Positions 56,337 to 64,000 of a DNA stretch of 64,000 nucleotides are shown here, piece by piece. A program made the position numbers and the translations under genes. Each line of letters starts with the position of its first letter. Position 1 is the stretch's first letter. This stretch comes from Desulfonatronovibrio hydrogenovorans DSM 9292. Its GTDB lineage: Bacteria; Desulfobacterota; Desulfovibrionia; Desulfovibrionales; Desulfonatronovibrionaceae. The stretch spans positions 248,001 to 312,000 of the forward strand of contig NZ_JMKT01000009.1 of NCBI RefSeq assembly GCF_000686525.1, written 5' to 3'. Below the pieces are notes generated by a model. The model was not told where the DNA came from, searched no databases, and was given only the letters and a program-made list of their open reading frames with translations.

Positions 56337-56342
56337 TCACTC

Positions 56343-56378
56343 AGGAGCGCCGGGCATAGCCTTGTTCCGGTGCTCCCT
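56343..56378 (+). terminator. Hairpin after sodB
   Basis: AGGAGCGCCGG (56343-56353) pairs with CCGGTGCTCCCT (56367-56378) with one G-T mismatch. Followed by TTATC. It separates sodB from the convergent ABC transporter gene and may serve both. Confidence 0.55.
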
Positions 56379-56415
56379 TATCAAAAAGTACCCTGAAAAA
56401 AACCGGAAAGCATCT

Positions 56416-57171
56416 TTACTCCCTGGGCACGACTACCATCTGACCGGCATGGGAAATAATATCCACATCCACCCCGTAGACTTCTTTGATCATTTTCGAT
56501 TTCAGTTCAGCAGCCCGGCCATGGTGAAACACCCGGCCATTTTTTAAAAACAGAAACTTATCCGTAAACCTGAAGGCCATGTTCAAGTCGTGCATAGTCA
56601 TGACCGCTGCTATATCATGACCCTTGACCACCATCTTGATGGTCCGCATTATTTCCAGCTGATTCTTGAGATCCAGACTGCTGGTTGGTTCGTCCAGAAG
56701 AATGACTGTGGGCTCCTGCACCAGAGCTCTGGCAATGCACACCTTTTGCAATTCTCCCCCGCTCATCTGATCGATATGCCTGAGAGCCAGGTGTTCCAGT
56801 CCCATACGTTTGATGGCTGCGTCCACAATGCTCAGGTCATGGTCAGAAACCTTCCAGCGAAGATAAGGTTTTCGCCCCAGTAAAATAGCGTCAAAAGCAG
56901 TCATCCGTCCGGCTTCACTTTTCTGGGCGACATAACCCAACCGCCTGGCTATCTCTCCGGCGCTCATCCTGAAGACATCGGCGTCTTCAACCATGATCAC
57001 GCCCTTGCTGGGGTTCAGAATTCTATTGACACATTTTAAAAGGGTTGTCTTGCCCACACCATTCGGTCCCAGGATAGTCAGCATTTCCCCGGGATCAACG
57101 CTGAAATCAAGATCCTGCAAAACCAGACACCTGTCATATCCAATACAGAGCTCACGTACGGCAAGGATCAT
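56416..57171 (-). CDS. FepC/BtuD-type ABC transporter ATPase
   Basis: The 251-residue ATPase has Walker A GPNGVGKTTLLKCVNRIL, the Q-loop-containing YVAQKSEAGRMTAFDAILLG, signature MSGGELQKVCIARALVQEP, Walker B VILLDEPTSSLDLKNQLE and switch His in MTMHDLN. It pairs with the FecCD permease upstream, overlapping it by 4 bp. Substrates of this class are ferric siderophores, heme or cobalamin; the binding protein is not nearby. Confidence 0.9.
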   Translation of the reverse strand: MILAVRELCIGYDRCLVLQDLDFSVDPGEMLTILGPNGVGKTTLLKCVNRILNPSKGVIMVEDADVFRMSAGEIARRLGYVAQKSEAGRMTAFDAILLGRKPYLRWKVSDHDLSIVDAAIKRMGLEHLALRHIDQMSGGELQKVCIARALVQEPTVILLDEPTSSLDLKNQLEIMRTIKMVVKGHDIAAVMTMHDLNMAFRFTDKFLFLKNGRVFHHGRAAELKSKMIKEVYGVDVDIISHAGQMVVVPRE

Positions 57172-58241
57172 CTGATCCTCCTCCTGATAAGCAGGTAAAG
57201 GAACGTGGGGGCCCCTAGAAAAGCAGTAAGAATTGAAACCGGCAGAACGTGGGGTGCAAGCATGAGTCTGGCTACGGTATCCGAGGCCAGAAGCAAAATT
57301 CCGCCGGTCAGGCAGGATGCAGGCATTAGAAAGCGGTGATCATCCCCGATTACTCTGCGGACTATATGGGGACAAATAAGCCCCACAAAACCAATGATTC
57401 CAAGGAAAGAAACTATGGTCGCAGTAACCAGGGAGGCTACCATCATTCCGGCCATCCTGACTACTTCAACCCTGACTCCCAGGCCTTTGGCAGTTTCGTC
57501 CCCTGCATCAATGGCATTATAATTCCAGCGGTTGTAGATGAAGAACAGCACTGATACGCCAACCACTGCCGCCATAATCCTGATCTCACCCCAGCCGGCC
57601 CGGGCCACATCTCCAAAGGTCCAGAAGACCATGGCCGCCAATTGAACATCATCGGCAAAATACTGGAGGAACATCGTACCAGCCCCAAAAAGTGACCCCA
57701 GGGCCACCCCGCTCAGAACCATAACCTCAGGGGTTGCTCCCCTGAGCCTGGCTATGGCCACGATGACCATGGAAGCAATCATGCAGAATATAAAGGCGAT
57801 GATGGTCGTTAAATATGGATTGGCAATGGTTACAGCCCCAACCTGGGTACTCTGCATGACTCCGCTGCCCATGATCATGACCGCAAAAGCAGCTCCAAAT
57901 GCTCCTGCCTGGGAAATACCCAGGGTAAACGGAGACCCCAGAGGGTTACGCAGGATTGACTGCATGGCTGCACCGGCAGCTGCCAGGCCTGCGCCGGCCA
58001 GCAAAGCAGCCAGGGCATGGGGAAGTCGGATATTGAGGATGATTATGTTAAACCTGGGATCAGAAGATAAACCAAAAAAAGTCTTGACTACTTCCAGGGC
58101 TGGAATGCGAACCGCACCAAGAGAAACTGCCAGGATAAAGAAAAACATACAGAGTACAAGAAGCAGGAAAAGGAATATGCATTTCCGCCCTATGTAAGCG
58201 TTGTATTCCTCTGGGCTGCGACCATTTTCAAAGTGGGACAT
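57168..58241 (-). CDS. FecCD/BtuC-type ABC transporter permease
   Basis: The 357-residue protein has nine or ten membrane segments. RLPHALAALLAGAGLAAAGA and NPLGSPFTLGISQAGAFGAA are the FecCD hallmark. GVALGSLFGAGTMFLQYFAD and GIIGFVGLICPHIVRRVIGD (the loop that meets the ATPase) follow. No substrate-binding gene is adjacent. Closeness to Fe-SOD hints at iron but is not proof. Confidence 0.9.
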   Translation of the reverse strand: MSHFENGRSPEEYNAYIGRKCIFLFLLLVLCMFFFILAVSLGAVRIPALEVVKTFFGLSSDPRFNIIILNIRLPHALAALLAGAGLAAAGAAMQSILRNPLGSPFTLGISQAGAFGAAFAVMIMGSGVMQSTQVGAVTIANPYLTTIIAFIFCMIASMVIVAIARLRGATPEVMVLSGVALGSLFGAGTMFLQYFADDVQLAAMVFWTFGDVARAGWGEIRIMAAVVGVSVLFFIYNRWNYNAIDAGDETAKGLGVRVEVVRMAGMMVASLVTATIVSFLGIIGFVGLICPHIVRRVIGDDHRFLMPASCLTGGILLLASDTVARLMLAPHVLPVSILTAFLGAPTFLYLLIRRRIR

Positions 58242-58682
58242 GTTAAAATTATGCTCGGATTGAAATTAATGGATGAATACAAAGCCTAAGCCCAACCACA
58301 TTGTTTTCTTTGCACCTGTTTCATTATAATTGAAACAGGATCATGTCAAAATTAAAATATTTTTTCCAAAATAGTAACACAATGCCTCAGATCCATGTCA
58401 CATTGAGCAATCAAAGAGATCAGTCTTTCGGCATCACCCGGCATTAATTTACCCAAAGATATGGCCAGTTCCAAGATGCATATTTGACTGATGTTGACAT
58501 CCTACTCTCCCTGAACCACGCTTTCATCGTGGCAGGTGAAGGGGTCTTACGGCGAAGATGATAAAATATTGCTATCAAATTTCGCCACTGACAGGCAGAA
58601 TGAGCTGGCCATACCTGTTTGACCAAAGGGCCTGATCAAGGAAAAAACAAAGTCCAGACTGATGCTGAAAAAGGGAAGCAAC
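58242..58682. other. Intergenic region before FNT gene
   Basis: There is no convincing gene in these 441 bp. The centre holds an IS200/IS605-like end relic (separate entry). The left part is AT-rich and presumably carries the leftward promoter of the ABC transporter, the right part the promoter of the channel gene. Confidence 0.5.
58493..58555 (-). mobile_element. IS200/IS605-like end relic
   Basis: GTTGACATCCTACTCTCCCT and, further on, GTCTTACGGCGAA resemble the subterminal sequence common at the right end of IS605-family elements (TTGACATCCTCCCC... with TACGGC). Between them CCACG-CTTTCAT-CGTGG (58516-58532) is a stem-loop. No transposase gene remains. Confidence 0.45.
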
Positions 58683-59543
58683 ATGACAGATGATCAAGCT
58701 AAGAACGACAAATCTAAACTGCCTGTTTTCGGATTGGACGCTTATTCTCCAGAAGAAATTGCTCATCGGGTGGAACATGTCGGGGCCAAAAAGGCTAAAC
58801 TTCCAGTAACAACTACTTTGATGCTGGGCATTCTAGGGGGCGGTTTTGTTTCCCTTGGTGCCATGTATCAGCTGGTGGTCCTGGGCAACCCCTTATTAAG
58901 CCAAGGAAGTGCAGCCATCCTCAGTCCAATTTTCTTCTCCATGGGATACATGCTGGCCATGCTGGCTGGGACAGAAGTGTTTACCACCAATAACCTTCTG
59001 GTCATGAGCTGGGCTTCGAAAAAGATCTCCTCCCTGGATCTGATCCGGAATTGGAGCCTGGTCCTGCTTGCCAATGCTGTTGGAGTTGCCGGAGTAGTAA
59101 TCATGTTCATTCTTTCTGGTCAGTCCGGTGCTCATGGGGGTGCTTTGATTGAAACAGCTCTCAACATCAGCTCTGACCGGCTTTCATATACTCCGGTCCA
59201 GATATTTTTTCAGGGTGTGCTTGGAAACCTTTTGCTCTGCACGGCTGCATGGGTGGCCATGGCCGGAAGGACAGTCACCGACAAGACCCTAGGGATGATA
59301 CTCCCGATATCAGCAGTATATGCAGGAGGATTTCAACACTGTACCGGCAATATGTTCAACATGCTCCTGGCTGTTCTGGCCGGCTTGATAAAGAAAGATG
59401 GGGTGCAAAGAGTTGATATCAGCGTGACAGAGGCACTATTCAGTTTAAGTCTTGTTGCCTCCGGAAATATCGTGGGTGGCGGCGTCCTGATAGCCCTGGT
59501 CTATTATTTCATTTATCTGCGGAAAAACAGCCTTAAAAAATGA
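58683..59543 (+). CDS. Formate/nitrite-family channel (FocA type)
   Basis: The 286-residue membrane protein has six segments. LMLGILGGGFVSLGAMYQLV, LAGTEVFTTNNLLVMSWASK and LGNLLLCTAAWVAMAGRTVT match the FNT repeats, and GGFQHCTGNMFNMLLAVLAG carries the central His of the pore. Formate, nitrite, hydrosulfide or acetate may be the anion. Starts at 58683 with AAGGGA; an ATG at 58662 would add seven residues. Confidence 0.88.
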   Translation: MTDDQAKNDKSKLPVFGLDAYSPEEIAHRVEHVGAKKAKLPVTTTLMLGILGGGFVSLGAMYQLVVLGNPLLSQGSAAILSPIFFSMGYMLAMLAGTEVFTTNNLLVMSWASKKISSLDLIRNWSLVLLANAVGVAGVVIMFILSGQSGAHGGALIETALNISSDRLSYTPVQIFFQGVLGNLLLCTAAWVAMAGRTVTDKTLGMILPISAVYAGGFQHCTGNMFNMLLAVLAGLIKKDGVQRVDISVTEALFSLSLVASGNIVGGGVLIALVYYFIYLRKNSLKK

Positions 59544-59590
59544 TCCGGCCAGGGGATGACCCATGTCAGAGATCAGCTTGTTATTAAATG

Positions 59591-61156
59591 CTATACTTGG
59601 TGGTTTTCATGAGTCTTTTGCCTGGACCTGACCATTGCCTGCTTAAGATTCCAGAGCTCACGGCTTAAGGATACATGGTAGATGTGAGGATTGATGAGTC
59701 TTTTGACGCCGGGATCAAGATGATTCAGGTCAGCATCCCTGATCTTCCTGATCCGGTCAATGCTAGGGTGTTCCCTGCAGGGTCTGCCTTTTAAAAACAC
59801 CTCTTTAAGAAGACATTCAATCCTGGAGATTCCTGATCGGTTCAGACTTCGATAAGTCTGAGCCTCCACTGGATGATGGAGAAAGATGGACTCCTCTTGA
59901 TCCGGGCGCTCATGGTCCAGGCAAATGAGATCCACTGTAGCTTTACCCCTCTGGTCGTAGATTCTCCAGTTTTTCTTGAATCCCGGGTTGATGGTCTTGG
60001 CCGGAGTTTCAGAAATTTTAATGGCTGGTTTCCAGACCTGGTTCTTTTTTATGGCAGTAAGTTTGTATACCCCATCCAGGGCGCACTGCCCAGATGAAGT
60101 CAGCATCCTGGTTCCAACGCCAAAGACAAGGCGGTTAACTACATGGTCAGGATCAACCCCGTAACTCGGTGCTTCTTCAATGATCTGGTTGATAATCTGG
60201 GTGATGACCATTTCATCCAGCTGATTGGAAAGGGTGATGAAGGTCTTGGAAAAGCCATTGGCATCAAGCATTTTGCGGGCCAGAACGCTTAGATGGGCCA
60301 GATCCCCGGAATCTATCCGGACTCCCCTTGGCTCATGTCCTTTTTTCTTGAGTTCTTCAAACACCTTTATGGCATTGGGCACACCACTTTCCAGAGTATT
60401 GAGCGTGTCCACCAGGAGCACGCAATCATCCGGATAAACCTGAGCAAAGGCCCTGAAGGCATCAAGTTCAGAATACCCAAGAGCCATGAATGCCTGGATC
60501 ATGCTGTGGGCATGGGTCCCTTTGGGAGGAAAGCCAAGCACATGGGAAATACCTACATTGGAGGTAAAATCTGCACCACCGATCAGGGCTCCCCTAGCTC
60601 CGGCATTGGCTCCCAGATCCTGCCCTCTGCGCATGCCGAATTCCAGCACTACCCTATTCCGGCCGGCCTGGCGGATTCTGGAAGCTCTGGTGGCTACCAG
60701 AGACTGATAATTCAGGTGGTTCAACAGGGAGGACTCCAGGATCTGGGCCATGGCAAACGGTCCTTGGACCACGGCAACCGGAACATTGGGATGAATGACC
60801 CGACCCTCAGACATGGACCTGATGGAAATCTGATCAAACGAACCGTTATCCTTTAACCAGGCCAGAAAGGACGGATCATAAAAGGGCTTGCCTGATGAGG
60901 ACTTCTGATTTTTCAGCAGGTCCAGTTCCAGGTCTCTGAACTTGACATCACCCATCCAGTCCAAAAGCCATTCAAGTCCGGCAAAGATGCAGTAGCCAGC
61001 CTTGTGGGAACCGTAGTCAGGATATTTCCGAAAGAAATACTCAAATTGAACCTCATTTTTATGCAGCCCCATCTGAAAATAAAACTGAGCCATGGTCAGC
61101 TGATACTGGTCAGTATAGAGAATGCCCGTGGCTATTTTTTTCTGTTCCTGATTCAT
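59591..61156 (-). CDS. pncB: Nicotinate phosphoribosyltransferase
   Basis: It converts nicotinate and PRPP to nicotinate mononucleotide in NAD salvage. The 521-residue protein has LYTDQYQLTMAQFYFQMGLH at the start, the EFGMRRGQDLGANAG region near 174 and GVRIDSGDLAHLSVLARKML near 278, with the catalytic His expected in SHVLGFPPKGTHAHSMIQAF. It is longer at the C-terminus than E. coli PncB, as in the type 2 NAPRTases. Overlaps pncA by ATGA, so both are translated from one message. Confidence 0.93.
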   Translation of the reverse strand: MNQEQKKIATGILYTDQYQLTMAQFYFQMGLHKNEVQFEYFFRKYPDYGSHKAGYCIFAGLEWLLDWMGDVKFRDLELDLLKNQKSSSGKPFYDPSFLAWLKDNGSFDQISIRSMSEGRVIHPNVPVAVVQGPFAMAQILESSLLNHLNYQSLVATRASRIRQAGRNRVVLEFGMRRGQDLGANAGARGALIGGADFTSNVGISHVLGFPPKGTHAHSMIQAFMALGYSELDAFRAFAQVYPDDCVLLVDTLNTLESGVPNAIKVFEELKKKGHEPRGVRIDSGDLAHLSVLARKMLDANGFSKTFITLSNQLDEMVITQIINQIIEEAPSYGVDPDHVVNRLVFGVGTRMLTSSGQCALDGVYKLTAIKKNQVWKPAIKISETPAKTINPGFKKNWRIYDQRGKATVDLICLDHERPDQEESIFLHHPVEAQTYRSLNRSGISRIECLLKEVFLKGRPCREHPSIDRIRKIRDADLNHLDPGVKRLINPHIYHVSLSRELWNLKQAMVRSRQKTHENHQV

Positions 61157-61764
61157 TTTAATTCCTTGCTGCTAAGGACCTTTATCCCTCTGGTTAGCAT
61201 ATCTGCGTATGCCCTGTCGACATCCCCTGGATTCAGATCCACTCCCTGACATGCATCTTTGATGACATAAGTCACTAATCCCAGATCTGCAGCATCCAAC
61301 GCAGTGAATTTAACGCAGACATCTGTTGCCAGGCCGACAATATAGACTGAATCCACCTTATTTTCAGCCAGAAACCTGTCCAGGCCGGTGGATTTCAGTT
61401 TTTGATTGTCAAAAAAAGCAGAATAACTGTCAATATCTGGTTCTGTCCCCTTTTTTACTACCAACTGGACTTGAGCTGTATCAAGCTTTGGATGAAACTC
61501 CGCCCCCCAGGTATCTTGCACACAGTGCTCAGGCCAGAGCATCTGTGTTCCTGCAGCAGTTTCAATGGTTTCACCAGCTTTCTTGCCATGCGTCGAGGCA
61601 AAGCTGACATGCTCCCTGGGATGCCAGTCCTGAGTGGCAACAATGAGCTCGAACCTGTCCTGAATTTTATTGACCACAGGAATTATTTCATCCCCGCCAG
61701 GCACTGCCAGGGAACCTCCTGGACAAAAATCATTCTGGATATCAACCATGATCAAGGCTTTCAT
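61153..61764 (-). CDS. pncA: Nicotinamidase
   Basis: It hydrolyses nicotinamide to nicotinate, supplying PncB. KALIMVDIQNDFCPGGSLAV has the catalytic Asp; ATQDWHPREHVSFASTH and WPEHCVQDTWGAEFHP provide metal ligands and Lys neighbourhood, and IVGLATDVCVKFTALDAADL contains the nucleophile Cys. It is about 203 residues. The ATG at 61764 (MKALIMVD) fits the family better than one at 61776. Confidence 0.93.
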   Translation of the reverse strand: MKALIMVDIQNDFCPGGSLAVPGGDEIIPVVNKIQDRFELIVATQDWHPREHVSFASTHGKKAGETIETAAGTQMLWPEHCVQDTWGAEFHPKLDTAQVQLVVKKGTEPDIDSYSAFFDNQKLKSTGLDRFLAENKVDSVYIVGLATDVCVKFTALDAADLGLVTYVIKDACQGVDLNPGDVDRAYADMLTRGIKVLSSKELK

Positions 61765-61912
61765 GAGACCTCCCAATATTGCGGACTTTCATGACCAAAC
61801 CGGTCAACTCATCTTTCCTTTTTCTGCATTTTCAAGTAATAATACCCCTGTAGTCAAGACCAGATCAAAATGGACCCTTCAATTTCCATCAACCATACCC
61901 TGAGATGACTCT

Positions 61913-64000
61913 ATGACCCTAGAAATAGCTCTGGTTCTTGTTATTCTGCTCATAGCAGTTTTTCTTTTGGTAACTGAAGTCATACCCATGGAGGCCACAG
62001 CCCTGCTGGTTCTTAGCAGTCTGGCCATCACCGGACTGGTAAGTTATTCAGAAGCCCTGTCCGGATTCAGCAGCCCGGCAGTGGTCACGGTCTGGGCTGT
62101 TTTTATTCTTAGCGGCGGTCTCACTCAAACCGGTGTGGCCAACGCAATAGGAAGGCAGGTCATGCGCTTTTCAGGCCAAGGAGAAGCCAGGCTGATCATC
62201 CTGATCATGATCAGTTCCGGGGTCATGTCCGCCTTTATGAACAACGTGGCAGTAGCTGCGCTGCTGCTGCCGGTGATAATGGACATCACCAGAAAAACAG
62301 GGCATTCGCCGTCTCGGCTTTTGATGCCTCTGGCTTATGGTTGTCTTTTAGGGGGGTTGACCACCCAGATCGGGACCCCTCCAAACATACTGGTCAGCGA
62401 GGCCCTGCGAGATAATAACCTGACTCCTTTTTCCATGTTTGACTTCACTCCCATCGGCGGAACAATCATGGTGGGCGGAATTATTTTTCTAAGTTTTTTC
62501 GGCAGACACTTTCTTCCATCCAAGAGCCTGGCAGGCTCAGCCGGCATTCCCCAAGCGGACCTGACCAGTCAGTACGACATCAAGAACCACCTTCTCAACC
62601 TCAGGGTCCCCAGGGACTCCTATCTAGCCGGGAAAAATCTGATCCAGAGCAGGCTGGGCGAGGTTCTGGGTATAACTGTTCTGGGCATAACAAGACATGG
62701 ACAGTCCCTGCTGGCCCCGCCTCCGTCCACCTTAATCCAGCCTGGGGACATTCTTGTCTGCGGCGGACGGGAAGACCTGGTCAGGGAAATACTCGACTGG
62801 AGCGGACTTCAGGCTGATGAACCTGATCACAATATGCTGAAACTTGTTCTCAGTCAGTACAAGATAGCCGAGATAACCATAAAACCTGATTCGCCTGTCA
62901 TAGGAAAAAGACTTCTAGACCTTGACCTGTATTCCAGGCACGGGCTGACCATTCTTGCCTTTTATTCCGACCAGGAAGGAACACAGACTGAACTGCAGGA
63001 TCTGGTCGTGACTGGAAAAGAAACTGTCCTGGTTATTGGTGACAGCCAGTCCCTGACAAAGGCCGGTAATGATGAAAACCTGGTGCTGAAGGAAGTTCCG
63101 GTTTCAGGGGTCCTTGAGCAACAACTAAGACAGGCTGATCAACTTCTGGCCATGAAGGTTCCGGAAGAAACCTTTCTTGCCGGCAGAACCCTGGGCCAAA
63201 GCGGGCTGGGAAACACCCTTGGCATGCGAGTAATTCTGATCGTCCGCAATAAGACCAGGGTTCTCAAACCTGATCCGGATACTGTCCTTGCTCCCGGAGA
63301 CATGCTCATCATCACAGGAGCCAGAGAACGGCTGGCCTTCCTCAAGCTTATGGCAAAGCTGGATGTCAGTCCTGCAGAAGCTGATTATGTCCAAGGCATT
63401 GAAAATGAGAAGGTCGGCTTGATGGAGGTAATGCTTTCTCCTCATACCACCCTGATTAACAAAACACTCAGCCAGATAAACTTTCGGGAAAAACATGGCT
63501 TGACAGTCCTGGCCATCTGGCGGGAAGGAAAAGCAATTTTCAGCGGCATTCGGGATATTCCCCTGCGCCTGGGTGACGCCATTCTTACCCACGGGTCCAG
63601 GGAAAAGCTTAAGGTTCTAGGCAAAGAGCCCGACTTCCTGGTACTCACCGAATCGGCTCAGGCCAAACTGCGGACCAGCAAACTTCCTGTGTCTGTGATG
63701 ATTATGGCAAGTGTTCTTTTCCCGGTTATTATGGGCTGGCTTCCCATAAGCATCGCTGCTGTCTGCGGTGCATCCCTGATGGTCCTTTCAAAGTGTCTGA
63801 CCATGGAAGAGGCTTATCGTTACATAGAATGGAAAGCCATATTTCTCATTGCCGGCATGATGCCATTGGGCGTAGCTCTGGACCAGACCGGTGCTGCCAG
63901 GCTTATCGCCGAAAACATAGTTACTCTGGTCGGCCCTTATGGACCGCTGGCAGTAATGTTTGGCATGGTGGTCATGACTTTTGCCGCCACCTGCGTCATC
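61913..64000 (+). CDS. SLC13-type/ArsB-like transporter with TrkA-C domains, cut by window end
   Basis: The frame is open from the ATG at 61913 to the window end (696 codons). Five or so membrane segments come first (MTLEIALVLVILLIAVFLLV, GLTTQIGTPPNILVSEALRD with the SNT-like motif). Two or more TrkA-C/RCK_C units follow in the cytoplasmic middle (DIKNHLLNLRVPRDSYLAGK; PGDILVCGGREDL; PGDMLIITGARERL), then the second membrane half begins. This layout fits SLC13/DASS-like anion transporters, e.g. sulfate or dicarboxylate uptake. Sulfate would suit the organism but is not proven. Confidence 0.85.
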   Translation, partial: MTLEIALVLVILLIAVFLLVTEVIPMEATALLVLSSLAITGLVSYSEALSGFSSPAVVTVWAVFILSGGLTQTGVANAIGRQVMRFSGQGEARLIILIMISSGVMSAFMNNVAVAALLLPVIMDITRKTGHSPSRLLMPLAYGCLLGGLTTQIGTPPNILVSEALRDNNLTPFSMFDFTPIGGTIMVGGIIFLSFFGRHFLPSKSLAGSAGIPQADLTSQYDIKNHLLNLRVPRDSYLAGKNLIQSRLGEVLGITVLGITRHGQSLLAPPPSTLIQPGDILVCGGREDLVREILDWSGLQADEPDHNMLKLVLSQYKIAEITIKPDSPVIGKRLLDLDLYSRHGLTILAFYSDQEGTQTELQDLVVTGKETVLVIGDSQSLTKAGNDENLVLKEVPVSGVLEQQLRQADQLLAMKVPEETFLAGRTLGQSGLGNTLGMRVILIVRNKTRVLKPDPDTVLAPGDMLIITGARERLAFLKLMAKLDVSPAEADYVQGIENEKVGLMEVMLSPHTTLINKTLSQINFREKHGLTVLAIWREGKAIFSGIRDIPLRLGDAILTHGSREKLKVLGKEPDFLVLTESAQAKLRTSKLPVSVMIMASVLFPVIMGWLPISIAAVCGASLMVLSKCLTMEEAYRYIEWKAIFLIAGMMPLGVALDQTGAARLIAENIVTLVGPYGPLAVMFGMVVMTFAATCVI

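Overview
The window looks like chromosome of an anaerobic, hydrogen-using, sulfate-reducing bacterium of the Desulfobacterota, most likely Desulfovibrionales. The reasons are a Tat-exported periplasmic [NiFe] hydrogenase very like Desulfovibrio HynAB, a cytoplasmic HdrABC-MvhADG set, TRAP transport, several small sulfur-relay proteins and moderate GC. The species call is inference. No rRNA, tRNA or CRISPR array was seen.

Layout. 1-13.3 kb is a mostly minus-strand housekeeping block: an LPP20-like protein (cut by the window edge), miaA, coaD, rsmD, an MBL-fold RNA-processing-type protein, a degenerate GGDEF response regulator, an NtrY-like kinase, a DUF4390 protein, dapB, ligA, proA and a YdcZ-like membrane protein. 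13.6-21.9 kb holds a class II photolyase, an SDR protein, a PAPS-reductase-family protein, a half-size permease with an ArsD-like protein, an HI0933-type flavoprotein, a lipoprotein, a site-2 protease and cobT.

22.2-32.5 kb is a 10.3-kb integrated element that splits the host yjbQ gene. It encodes a large serine recombinase, an intact replacement yjbQ, a domain-minimal tyrosine recombinase, many small unknown proteins, a replication-initiator-like protein with four 22-23-bp iterons and an AT-rich stretch, a DUF3102-like protein and a sliding-clamp homologue. Joining its two ends in silico restores a 19-codon longer recombinase followed at once by a Rho-independent terminator. The integrated form is therefore the rearranged one, and the circle is the native gene arrangement.

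33.1-36.6 kb is pstSCAB. 36.6-39.3 kb (minus) is a sulfur-trafficking group (TusA-like, DsrE-like, TusA-OsmC fusion) ending in a short MetE-like methyltransferase with one in-frame TGA. A SECIS-like hairpin sits 18 nt downstream of that TGA, so it is a candidate selenoprotein.

39.5-51.5 kb (minus) carries hydrogen metabolism: hdrA-hdrC-hdrB-mvhD-mvhG-mvhA, a maturation protease, hynB-hynA, a second maturation protease and an unknown protein. Periplasmic H2 oxidation and cytoplasmic flavin-based electron bifurcation are thus encoded in one same-strand block.

52-64 kb has a TRAP transporter (dctPQM), a host-attachment-family protein, Fe-type superoxide dismutase, a FecCD/FepC-type ABC transporter, an IS200/IS605-like end relic, a formate/nitrite-family channel, NAD salvage genes (pncA, pncB) and an SLC13-type transporter cut by the window edge.
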